Under the pieces are notes generated by a model that saw only the letters and a program-made list of their open reading frames with translations, did no database searches and was not told the DNA's origin. This document shows positions 54,426-62,404 of a DNA stretch of 64,000 nt, piece after piece. A program made the position numbers and the translations under genes. Numbering within the stretch: the first letter of the stretch is position 1; every line of letters begins with the position of its first letter. Origin of the DNA: a bacterium (GTDB lineage: Bacteria; Bdellovibrionota_C; UBA2361; SZUA-149; JAEUWB01); NCBI GenBank assembly GCA_016786595.1, contig JAEUWB010000054.1:41655-105654 (forward strand), written 5' to 3'.

Positions 54426-55086
54426 AATTGGTGTATTACTTTCTGGACGTGGATCGAATTTCGAGGCCCTCGCCCGTGTGCTTAAATCGAGGCAACTACC
54501 AGCCGAGGTCGTAATTGTCATTTCCGACAAAGCCGACGCACGGGGTATTGCTATTGCCAAGGCGTTAAATATCCCCACAGAAATCATCGAACGATCTCCA
54601 ACTGAAGATAAGACTACTCACTCTAAACGCATTCAAACTGCGCTTGAGGCGAAAAACTTAGACCTGATTGTGATGGCCGGATTTATGCGCATTCTTTCCT
54701 CTGAGTTCGTGAGCGCCTTTAGCGGGAAAATCATCAACATCCATCCTTCGCTACTACCAGCTTTTAAGGGACTCAATGCTCAACAGCAAGCTTATGATGC
54801 AGGTGTTTGCTTTTCAGGTTGCACGGTCCACTACGTGACGGCGGAATTAGATGGTGGACCGATTATTGCGCAATCGGTCGTGCCGGTTTTAGCTACTGAT
54901 ACTGTGGAAAAATTAACTGCGCGCATTCTCAAAGAGGAGCATCGATTACTACCTGCAGTTGTTGCGCAGATTGCCTTAGGGAATGTGCGTATGGAAACGG
55001 AATTTGGTCGCTCCTTTGTGCAATGGAAATCGACTTCCTGGCTAAGTTCCGGCGAATGGTCGTCATCGAGTATTCGGCTAGCCTAA
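54418..55086 (+). CDS. purN: Phosphoribosylglycinamide formyltransferase
   Basis: Third step of purine synthesis: formyl transfer from 10-formyl-THF to GAR. 222 residues: GVLLSGRGSNFEAL (phosphate loop), VIVISDKADARGI, catalytic Asn-His in INIHPSLLPAFKGL, and Asp in LDGGPIIAQ; the histidine of the second motif is in SGCTVHYV. The C-terminal ~30 residues (WKSTSWLSSGEWSSSS) are additional to the usual ~200. Coupled to coaE. No terminator with a T-run is seen directly after. Confidence 0.94.
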   Translation: MRRIGVLLSGRGSNFEALARVLKSRQLPAEVVIVISDKADARGIAIAKALNIPTEIIERSPTEDKTTHSKRIQTALEAKNLDLIVMAGFMRILSSEFVSAFSGKIINIHPSLLPAFKGLNAQQQAYDAGVCFSGCTVHYVTAELDGGPIIAQSVVPVLATDTVEKLTARILKEEHRLLPAVVAQIALGNVRMETEFGRSFVQWKSTSWLSSGEWSSSSIRLA

Positions 55087-55279
55087 GACATCACTTAATA
55101 CCACCTCTTAGGCTCAGGCTTGAACTCATCCTTCACCTTTCAACCTCCTTATGATCATCACGCGGAGCATTGCTGCGCCAGTGTAGTAAAACATGGCAAT
55201 TTCTTTGCGCAACACGTCATTAAAGAAGTGGCAAAGAGGAGTATTGCTAAACCTTTTTGCCAATGCGGCGAGTCAATGC

Positions 55280-55726
55280 TCAAATGATCAAATACTCCTC
55301 GCCGAGTTGCTCTTTTAGACGCTCGACGATGACTGCAAGAGTTTTTGTAGCAACAACAGAGAGTTCCCCGTCATAGTTAGCAATCACGTCGGGGAGTCCA
55401 AGAGCTCGCAACGCCTTGCTAATTTCTGTCTTGTTTTTGCTGCCCAATGCTGCGTGAAGCTTAGTTGCGGCATCAACTTGCACAATCCGCCGAAAAGTCG
55501 CCTCAGCATCTTTAAGCGTTTGCCAATCGGCAGCTGTCAGATCTCTTTCCAAGGAGCCAGTTAGCGTTTTCGTGCAGTAGTACCAGCGCGGGTCTTCGGG
55601 CACGAGGCTAACGACTTTGGTGCCGTTGAGTTGCGCAACTGTTAGCCCCCCAGTCGCGATCGCGACTTGAAATGCTAGCACCGTAGTGATGATGATTTTT
55701 TGGGATTTTGTTTTGTTTTCTGCCAT
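55280..55726 (-). CDS. Hypothetical small membrane-anchored/secreted protein
   Basis: 148 residues from the ATG at 55726 (GGAG 9 nt upstream). An N-terminal hydrophobic segment (about 10-28) is a signal peptide or anchor; the remainder is mixed helical and charged (DAEATFRRIVQVDAATKLHAALG, ALRALGLPDVIANYDGEL). I do not recognise it. Isolated, convergent with purN. Confidence 0.55.
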   Translation of the reverse strand: MAENKTKSQKIIITTVLAFQVAIATGGLTVAQLNGTKVVSLVPEDPRWYYCTKTLTGSLERDLTAADWQTLKDAEATFRRIVQVDAATKLHAALGSKNKTEISKALRALGLPDVIANYDGELSVVATKTLAVIVERLKEQLGEEYLII

Positions 55727-56067
55727 AAGTTGCTCCAACTGTGGCTGCATTGATGTGCGTCTATCAATCCAGCCACAGTTACTAGCTACTGCAATAAAAC
55801 CTCAAAATACTCCTCTACCCTGGCATTCTAATACTCAAATCGAGCAATATTTTCAACCGATCTGGCGCTCTCCACGGGAGGTCACGTTTCCTGGCACTTA
55901 GCCCATAACAATACTTGGATAAAATTTAATATGGGTAGTTGGTTTTGACGCATCTCCATTAGGGGCATTTTTGATCAGTGCCTGCTTGTGGAGGTGTGAA
56001 AGTAATCTGGTTTTATTGGTTTTGATATTCATGCGCTGAATTTTCAATTGATCATCAAGTATCGACT
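55727..56067. other. Intergenic region between two orphan small genes
   Basis: No gene, promoter pair or strong repeat recognised; AT-rich with several T-runs. It should hold divergent promoters for 55280-55726 and 56118-56501. Confidence 0.3.
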
Positions 56068-56107
56068 AGGGATTTTTGAGCAGCTGATTAGCAGTTTAAA
56101 AATCCCT
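56068..56107 (+). promoter_or_regulatory. Leader hairpin abutting a Shine-Dalgarno
   Basis: AGGGATTTTT (56068-56077) / AAAAATCCCT (56098-56107), a perfect 10-bp stem with a 20-nt loop. It ends directly before GGGAGG (56108-56113), the ribosome-binding site of the gene at 56118. Confidence 0.5.
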
Positions 56108-56117
56108 GGGAGGATAA

Positions 56118-56501
56118 ATGACAATGAAACTCATTCTTAACTTCAGCGCTCTGATGAGCGCCATCAACGAGCACGGCATTGCCGCGCTTGGTCTCGGCAA
56201 TGCGCTTTACGCGCTCATGTGGACAGAGGAAATCGCGAAGCGACACGCTCGGAAAATCTGCCCGCAGTTCCTTCCTGTGCTTGAGAAAGCAATCGCAGAA
56301 GGACGAGTCGCGTTTAAGGACTCGAGTAAAGACAAGATGACCTTTGCCAAGGTCTCTGACTTGCTGACTAGAAACAGATGCAAACCGCTTTCTTCAACTG
56401 AAGGAGGGTACGGGTTTTACCAAGTGCATCAGCGCTGCGTAGATCCTCGGATCGAAGTCACAAGCTCGTTTCAAAAGAAACCACTACGTAAGGCTGCGTA
56501 G
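56118..56501 (+). CDS. Hypothetical 127-residue protein
   Basis: Unrecognised small basic protein. ATG at 56118 (a second ATG lies at 56124). The N-terminal half is helical and partly hydrophobic (ALMSAINEHGIAALGLGNALYALM), then a positively charged segment (EIAKRHARKICPQFL), ending Lys/Arg-rich. No signal peptide is clear. Its codons are more GC-rich than the AT-rich flanks. The structured leader resembles that of the orphan gene at 24574. A long imperfect inverted repeat (56508-56600) follows. Confidence 0.5.
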   Translation: MTMKLILNFSALMSAINEHGIAALGLGNALYALMWTEEIAKRHARKICPQFLPVLEKAIAEGRVAFKDSSKDKMTFAKVSDLLTRNRCKPLSSTEGGYGFYQVHQRCVDPRIEVTSSFQKKPLRKAA

Positions 56502-56507
56502 CGGCGT

Positions 56508-56600
56508 GGAACGACTTGAAAGGGTGCATGAATTCTCCTCCAAACTGTGCCCATTCGCGCAGTCCAGGTTTTGAATACTTTCACCCTTCTCTTTCGTTCC
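56508..56600. repeat. Imperfect long-arm inverted repeat after the orphan gene
   Basis: GGAACGACTTGAAAGGGTG (56508-56526) against CACCCTTCTCTTTCGTTCC (56582-56600), about 14 of 19 positions pairing, 55-nt loop. May be a 3' end structure of the orphan message. Confidence 0.35.
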
Positions 56601-56750
56601 AAGCATTCTAAATTTCTAACGCTCTTAAAACATTCGCTAATTTTCATCGAGGCACACATGTATTCTTTTTTGCACTATCATTTTACGTACAATCATCATA
56701 ATAAAATAGCTTTAAAGCAGTATCAAAGTAGTATCAATGCGGCGTCCCAT

Positions 56751-58709
56751 ATGAACTTCTCCATAAATTTTTCTTTTCATAAAAGATTCACACTAGAAAT
56801 TTCAATTCTTTGCCTTGCGTTATGCCTCTTTGCAGCTAGCCCGTGCCTGGCGCAAAGCCTGCCGCAGCAGCCGATCAAACAAATTGAAGACCCGATTGAC
56901 CCGAAAGAAAAGAAATGTGACGGCTCATGGAACCCAAATACGGGCTGGGTGCCAAGCTGCATCGTTAACGGTCGCGGCGCCACTTGCACAAAAGTTTCAG
57001 ATTGCTCTAAGAAAGAAAAAGGTTGCGAACAGGCTAGTTGCGTAGCTGGAGGGAGTGGCTCAGCTTGTTTTGAGAATAAGGATTGCCAGACCTGGGCTTG
57101 CGCTGGCCCTGAGGGGCAACAAGCTTGCACAGCTGGCGCGGATGGAACAGTCTGTAGGCCCGGCGAAGACTGCAACCGGGGGCTACGCTGCTCGATTTAC
57201 TCTTCATATCCGAATTGCGTTTTGGGCGGCTATGGAGAAGATTGTGCGATATCCGCAAATTGCTCGTCAAGGGTGTGTCGTGAGGATCCTAGCACTCAAG
57301 TCAGATCATGTGTTTACGATAATGAAAGTAGTAGTGAGCAACCCTGTCAATCTCATGCGGATTGTCGAACTAACGAACTAAGATGCGTGCAAGCAAATTT
57401 ATGTTTTCCATCAGAAGATGGTGAAGGCATACCGTGTTCAGCTCTCGGCGAAGACCCTGCGTGCGGGAAAAGGTATTGTTCAAAGTCTGGTGGCAATTAC
57501 TTCTGCACGGCTTCGCCTGAGGCAACGACGCGAATTGAATGCACAAAGAACGAAGATTGCAAATCGCTTGAAGAGGGCAAAAAATGCACTTGGATTCCTC
57601 CGACAGATCGAGCCGCAGGTTATTTTACATGTGAAAAAAATGGCAACGGCGAGGAATGCAATAATGCAGCTGATTGTGGTGACCCCAAGGAAAAGCGCTG
57701 TCAGTTTGTGCCGAGTAGAAGTGGTGGTTCCGTGCAGTGTATTCCTGGCGGGGAGATCAGTAATCCAAAATGCACTTCGAGTTGTCCGCAAAAAGTCTGT
57801 AGCAATGAGGGGACCTGCGTAAAGAATCAAGGCCAGGGTGGCGCTCCCTGCGCTGACAATAATAGCTGCTTTCACTATGGTTGCGAGGCAAATCCAACTG
57901 GCGGAGGACAAATCTGCATTAAAATTAATTCTCCAGGCTTAAATGCGTGCTGGGATGCTAAAGGCAATCCGCTTTGCGATGTGAGCGCGATCGGGGTCGG
58001 CAACGAAGAAGCTATGCAACTGCTGGCGCTTAATTCTCGACCAGTTAGCAATGAAGAAGTTGGCATCAAGTCTTTAAACATTCATGATATAAATCCGCTA
58101 AAAAAGATCTCGGCAAATGTCTTAAGCAGTTTCGTTAGCTCTCTCTATGGCCATGGCGTAACTGGGCCAGACAGCGCAAGTGATCTGGTGATTAGCTTTA
58201 ACGATGCAAATTGTGGAATGTCGGGGAAACTTTCGCGTGAAGCGTTGCCGGAGCTTTATGAATTAGCTGAGGCGGGGAAAATCAAAGTAATTTTTGTACC
58301 TTATCCTTTAATTCCCAAGGCAGCAGAAATCAAAATCTCCGAAGCTTTCTACTGTGCGGCAGAACAAGGCAAACTTGTAACTTACATTTCAGCTCATTAT
58401 GGCCAGAAAAAGGAAATTGTCCCTGACGATTTAAGCTTGATTGGGAAGCTTGCTGGGCTTAATTCTGCAAACTTCAGCATGTGTCTAGCTAGTGGTCGCT
58501 ATGCTGCTCGAATTCAGCAAAATATCAAATTCGGTGTCAAATTCGGAGTTAGAGGGACTCCCAGTAATTTTCTTCTAAGAAATGGCCGTGTTTATGATCT
58601 TTCCGGGGCCCGCCCAGCCAGCCACTTTCAATCGGTACTGGAGATAAATAAAACCCCTGAAAGCAGTGTGTCTATTGAACGCGCCTCCGAAAAAAGCCAG
58701 CAGTATTAA
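56751..58709 (+). CDS. Secreted Cys-rich protein with C-terminal DsbA-like domain lacking CxxC
   Basis: 652 residues from the ATG at 56751, which gives a clean signal peptide (ends CLAQS); the frame stays open to 56547 but that extension would hide the signal. Residues ~45-385 contain about ten Cys-rich modules of the kind CxxxxDCxxxxC (GATCTKVSDCSKKEKGC, SACFENKDCQTWAC, EECNNAADCGDPKEKRC). The last ~200 residues look like a thioredoxin-fold DsbA/Thioredoxin_4 domain ending with GVRGTPSNFLLRNGRVYDLSGARP, the cis-Pro loop of DsbA. The redox motif is replaced: FNDANCGMSGK has one Cys only. Function unknown; a binding or inhibitor-like role is inferred. Confidence 0.72.
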   Translation: MNFSINFSFHKRFTLEISILCLALCLFAASPCLAQSLPQQPIKQIEDPIDPKEKKCDGSWNPNTGWVPSCIVNGRGATCTKVSDCSKKEKGCEQASCVAGGSGSACFENKDCQTWACAGPEGQQACTAGADGTVCRPGEDCNRGLRCSIYSSYPNCVLGGYGEDCAISANCSSRVCREDPSTQVRSCVYDNESSSEQPCQSHADCRTNELRCVQANLCFPSEDGEGIPCSALGEDPACGKRYCSKSGGNYFCTASPEATTRIECTKNEDCKSLEEGKKCTWIPPTDRAAGYFTCEKNGNGEECNNAADCGDPKEKRCQFVPSRSGGSVQCIPGGEISNPKCTSSCPQKVCSNEGTCVKNQGQGGAPCADNNSCFHYGCEANPTGGGQICIKINSPGLNACWDAKGNPLCDVSAIGVGNEEAMQLLALNSRPVSNEEVGIKSLNIHDINPLKKISANVLSSFVSSLYGHGVTGPDSASDLVISFNDANCGMSGKLSREALPELYELAEAGKIKVIFVPYPLIPKAAEIKISEAFYCAAEQGKLVTYISAHYGQKKEIVPDDLSLIGKLAGLNSANFSMCLASGRYAARIQQNIKFGVKFGVRGTPSNFLLRNGRVYDLSGARPASHFQSVLEINKTPESSVSIERASEKSQQY

Positions 58710-58726
58710 CCGCCTACTTCGCCTAC

Positions 58727-58856
58727 TTTGGTATGGGGTTAGCCCCTCCTCTGGTATCGGGTTACTTTTTCCATTCTGGCCTAAGCTTCCGGAGCCGAAC
58801 CTTGCCCTTCCGCTATAGCCCCCCCCAGCCGACCCTCTGGTCTGGTATGGGGTTAG
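58727..58856 (+). repeat. Three REP-like copies upstream of the RAYT gene
   Basis: TTTGGTATGGGGTTAG (58727-58742), CTGGTATCGGGTTAC (58751-58765) and CTGGTATGGGGTTAG (58842-58856). The first contains GGGG-TTAG-CCCC, a small hairpin. A related, inverted 15-mer occurs downstream of the transposase gene and again after its tandem duplicate (60125-60139 and 60591-60605). Confidence 0.6.
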
Positions 58857-58939
58857 TATATTTTTCACATAACGCAACAGCAGGGTGAATCTGGCCGAAA
58901 ATATTAGGTAACAATTTATCTAGAGCAGGAGGGCCAGAT

Positions 58940-59917
58940 ATGCCAAAAAATCCAAAATGTTTCTTTAATAACACAGTAGTAGAATTCTGCAGCAGCATTC
59001 AAGAGGGGCTACCCTTATCAGTAGCTCCATATTTGGCTGTAATCATTGAAGGAATTTTAGCAGCTGCAGCTACCCAATGTCCTGTTACAATTTGCCACTA
59101 TCTATTTATGGGAAATCATTTTCACATGATAGTTGTTGTGCAAAACCCCGCTGATATTCCAAGATTCATGCGCTATGTTAAGTGCGAACTTGGTCACGCG
59201 ATCAATAGACTCTTAGGACGCAATCAACGAAGCGTTTGGGTTTCTGGATATGATTCCGTAATCGTCCTTGACCCAGTAAAGGCCATAGAAAGAATTGCTT
59301 ATTTATATCTAAACCCAGTCAGTGCAGACCTTGTCGACAAAACTTCAGAATACCCTGGGGTTTCAAGTTACCAAGCGTTACTCAGTGGAGGTTTGACAAA
59401 AACTTGCAAGAAAGTATCCAGAGATGACATCCCTAAAATACCTGCCGCACAATTGAGCTTAGAAGCACAACAAGAACTTGCCAACTCTCTTTTAGAGAAC
59501 AAAGGACAAGACTACACTTTAACTGTCTGCCCGTGGGCATTTCTCTCCTGCTTTAATCAAGCTCAAAGCTCAGAGATTAAGCATTATAAGCAGGAACTGC
59601 TAAAAATAATCAAAGACCGTGAACATGGGTTAAGAATCAAACGTAAGGGGCCTGTGTTTGGCGCTCATGCCTTAAAGTTAAACCATCCAAAACACGCATA
59701 CAATTCTAAGCGTTCCGGTTTAAAAATGATTTGTATGTCCTGTGATGTCGAACTTAGGAAAACTTTTATTTCTTGGTTCAAGGGACAAGCCGACCTAGCC
59801 AGAAGTGCCTTTAGCGCCTGGAAGTCTGGGAACTTTCAGTTGAAGCCACCGCCAGGATTTTTCGCACCTGGAGGTTCTCTACTTGCTAGTGCCTTATTGC
59901 CTCTGGCCTTAGCTTAG
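58940..59917 (+). CDS. REP-associated tyrosine transposase (RAYT, Y1/IS200-like)
   Basis: 325-residue HUH-type single-strand transposase. It has the HUH motif in HYLFMGNHFHMIVV (H-x-H), a candidate nucleophilic Tyr in VWVSGYDSVIV, and YLYLNPVSADLV, the signature of REP-associated tyrosine transposases. The N-terminal 60 residues lack the usual RAYT start. The ~150-residue C-terminal tail (Lys/Ser-rich, ending PPPGFFAPGGS) is extra. AGGAGG lies 8 nt upstream. The C-terminal 70 codons are duplicated 465 bp downstream. Such enzymes are domesticated, usually single-copy, and mobilise REP sequences in trans. Confidence 0.85.
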   Translation: MPKNPKCFFNNTVVEFCSSIQEGLPLSVAPYLAVIIEGILAAAATQCPVTICHYLFMGNHFHMIVVVQNPADIPRFMRYVKCELGHAINRLLGRNQRSVWVSGYDSVIVLDPVKAIERIAYLYLNPVSADLVDKTSEYPGVSSYQALLSGGLTKTCKKVSRDDIPKIPAAQLSLEAQQELANSLLENKGQDYTLTVCPWAFLSCFNQAQSSEIKHYKQELLKIIKDREHGLRIKRKGPVFGAHALKLNHPKHAYNSKRSGLKMICMSCDVELRKTFISWFKGQADLARSAFSAWKSGNFQLKPPPGFFAPGGSLLASALLPLALA

Positions 59918-60632
59918 TTTAGTTACTTTTTTAGACTCTATTCATAGAAGCATTGCGCTTCATCACTAGAGCTTTATTTGAATTTTGATATTTTCTCAGA
60001 CTTCTGTCCTCAGTAGGTTTTTTTCCCTCAGAATTATTGGATGAGTGCCCTTTTTTCCACTGTCGCCCATCGAATGCTTGATTTCTTTGCGCAGACTATC
60101 ACTAGTCAGCTTCTGTCAGCTTCTGTTACCCCGTTCCAGGCTAGGGGAGCCCCGCTCCAGAGGGAAAATTCTAAGCGTTCCGGTTTAAAAATGATTTGTA
60201 TGTCTTGTGACGTCGAACTTAGGAAAACTTTTATTTCATGGTTCAAAGAACAAGTGAACTTAGCTAGAAATGCCTTTAGCGCCTGGAAGTCTGGGAACTT
60301 TCAGTTGAAGCCACCGCCAGGATTTTTCGCACCTGGAGGTTCTCTACTTGCTAGTGCCTTATTGCCTCTGGCCTTAGCTTAGTTTGCTACTTTTTTAGAC
60401 TCTATTCATAGAAGCATTGCGCTTCATCACTAGAGCTTTATTTGAATTTTGGTATTTTCTCAGACTTCTGTCCTCAGTAGGGCTTTTTTCCCTCAGAATT
60501 ATTGGATGAGTGCCCTTTTTTCCACTGTCGCCCATCGAATGCTTGATTTCTTTGCGCAGACTATCTCTAGTCAGCTTCTGTTCAGCTTCTGTTACCCCGT
60601 TCCAGGCTAGGGGAGCCCCGCTCCAGAGGGAA
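59702..60632 (+). repeat. 465-bp tandem duplication of the RAYT 3' end
   Basis: 59702-60166 is repeated at 60167-60632 (offset 465). It contains the last ~70 codons of the transposase, its stop and ~250 bp of downstream DNA with an inverted REP-like 15-mer. The left ~120 bp differ by several mostly wobble changes; the right part is almost identical. An extra CTCCAGAGGGA follows the second copy. Confidence 0.85.
60167..60382 (+). pseudogene. Transposase 3' fragment (second copy)
   Basis: Encodes NSKRSGLKMICMSCDVELRK ... ALLPLALA, the RAYT C-terminus with a few substitutions (FKGQADLARS to FKEQVNLARN). An open frame runs in from 60041 but its first ~40 residues are translated spacer, and the HUH and Tyr motifs are absent, so it cannot act as a transposase. 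Confidence 0.75.
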
Positions 60633-60658
60633 CTCCAGAGGGAAAGTTACCCAGCGTT

Positions 60659-62356
60659 CTAGGGGGAAATTTCTTGAGCTGCTTTCACTGACCACTCACC
60701 AGCCTCAAGCTTCACACCCTCAATCAACTCCTTGCCAGAAAAAATAAGGCTCCTACCATTTGCATCCGTCAACGAATACTTAACGCCCGCATCCACTACA
60801 TACCACTCCGGAAATTCATTCAAACGCACAAACCTTTTCGGAAGCTTGAAAAACTCACGGTGCCGCACAAAATCAAAGCGCACCTCGGCAATCCAACGAT
60901 CCTGACCAGCCGGCACTTGAATATAAAACTTAAACTCACCATCCGTCTCAACCGCCCCAACCCCAGCCCCCGGCTGCCAATTCTTTAAAAATAACCCGCG
61001 ACTCTTTAGCCCAGCATAAAGCAACGAAGTGCGAATAAAATTCCCCTCTAAATACGACTGATCACTATGCCCATCCTCACGCTGCGCCTGCCAAATGTTC
61101 TTAATTTCAGCATCAATCCAGGCAAACACCTTCTCCTGCGGCTCACGATTCACTAAATAAATCGCACTCTCCACCGAATCAGCCACGCCATCATAATGCC
61201 CCCACTCCCACTTATAATTACGATAATTAACAACTGACTTTAACGCCCTAAGCACCGCATCGCGGTATTTCTCTTCGCCAGTAATTAAATAATAATTATA
61301 AACCGCTCCATAAACATAACCCCAGTTGTCCACAATGCCTTGATCCTTAGGCTTCAAAGTTTGCGGGTCAATCACATTATAAAGCATTCCATCTTTAACC
61401 GCTGAAACTAATAAATTGTCGAACATCCTACGAATCGCCGGATCATACTCTGCAACCTTAGGAGACTTTTCTAACCACTCCATAATGTAAACCAGCATCA
61501 ACCCAACCACAGCCTCATTTCCATGGTCACGCAAACGTGCTTCATTTTTTACCGCCAAATGTTTTTCAAAATCCCAAAAATGCGCCGGCAAATAGTTATT
61601 CGCCGGAAAAACCTCAAACAAATACGCCTCCGCTAAGCGCTGCCCCCACTCACGAAAACGCTTGTCTCCACTCAGCCAATAAAGTCGCGGTAAAACCTGC
61701 AACAAATCTCCATTCAGCTCAGAATCTCCCGAAGGTAAAAGCCCAAATTTACTTTTAACTTTCCCAGCCAACATCGTATCGGCAACCATTTTCTCCATAC
61801 GCTGATACCATGGCGTGTCGCGCTTTACTTCAGTGATAGAAATCAACCCATCCTTGGCATACTCAGCAGCCCCAAATAAACTCGGCTCTTCAGCTTTTTG
61901 CGTCTTAATATAAAACGTGCCGGGTATGGATTTACCCTGCGACATAAATTTCTGCTCAGACTTAAGCATCTCCAGCACCTTTCCTCGATAAGTCGGCTGA
62001 TCAAAAAAATACGCCGCCAAAACGAGATAGCAATAACAATCAGCTAAAAAATTATGCGGACTTACACGGTCAAAATTCCACTGACGATACTTCGCCGGCG
62101 GATTGTCCATAAAAAAATCCGCAACCATCAAAGACTTCGGGTCAGCAGATTTTAAAACTGCCTGCAACGTGCGATAGATTCGCTCAGACGCCTCAGCATT
62201 TTGCGCAGCATTAAGCACAAGTTTTTCGTGCGCCAAGATATTCCCAGTGATTTGCCCTTCTCCAACTTGCGTTGGAGAAATTTGCCCAGAGTCCGCAAGG
62301 GCCTGAGCAGTAAATATGATTACTAATAGATAAATACCCGCTACGATTTTAAACAT
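60659..62356 (-). CDS. Secreted alpha/alpha-barrel protein (six-hairpin glycosidase-like)
   Basis: 565 residues with a signal peptide of about 22 (ends ALA). The body is mostly helical, with repeated aromatic segments (NFDRVSPHNFLADCYCYLVLAAYFF, LNGDLLQVLPRLYWLSGDKRFREWGQRLAEAY, NWGYVYGAVYNYYLITGEEKYRDAVLRALKSV), a pattern typical of (alpha/alpha)6 glycoside hydrolases and polysaccharide lyases. A C-terminal beta-rich domain (about 470-565) follows. Catalytic acids cannot be assigned by eye. It is likely an exported polysaccharide-active enzyme. It lies 48 nt downstream of the PKD protein gene; the two may be co-transcribed. Confidence 0.75.
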   Translation of the reverse strand: MFKIVAGIYLLVIIFTAQALADSGQISPTQVGEGQITGNILAHEKLVLNAAQNAEASERIYRTLQAVLKSADPKSLMVADFFMDNPPAKYRQWNFDRVSPHNFLADCYCYLVLAAYFFDQPTYRGKVLEMLKSEQKFMSQGKSIPGTFYIKTQKAEEPSLFGAAEYAKDGLISITEVKRDTPWYQRMEKMVADTMLAGKVKSKFGLLPSGDSELNGDLLQVLPRLYWLSGDKRFREWGQRLAEAYLFEVFPANNYLPAHFWDFEKHLAVKNEARLRDHGNEAVVGLMLVYIMEWLEKSPKVAEYDPAIRRMFDNLLVSAVKDGMLYNVIDPQTLKPKDQGIVDNWGYVYGAVYNYYLITGEEKYRDAVLRALKSVVNYRNYKWEWGHYDGVADSVESAIYLVNREPQEKVFAWIDAEIKNIWQAQREDGHSDQSYLEGNFIRTSLLYAGLKSRGLFLKNWQPGAGVGAVETDGEFKFYIQVPAGQDRWIAEVRFDFVRHREFFKLPKRFVRLNEFPEWYVVDAGVKYSLTDANGRSLIFSGKELIEGVKLEAGEWSVKAAQEISP

Positions 62357-62404
62357 TTGAGGATGCTCTACCGGCTTTTGATCCTAAAGCGCACGTTAAC
62401 AATT

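Noticed and set aside
56547..56750. Longer N-terminus of the Cys-rich DsbA-like protein
   Set aside because: It would bury an obvious signal peptide at residue 69 and contains a His/Tyr/Asn-rich AT-coded stretch.
60041..60382. 113-codon frame after the RAYT gene as a new gene
   Set aside because: Its first ~40 residues are translated spacer and the rest is the duplicated transposase tail.
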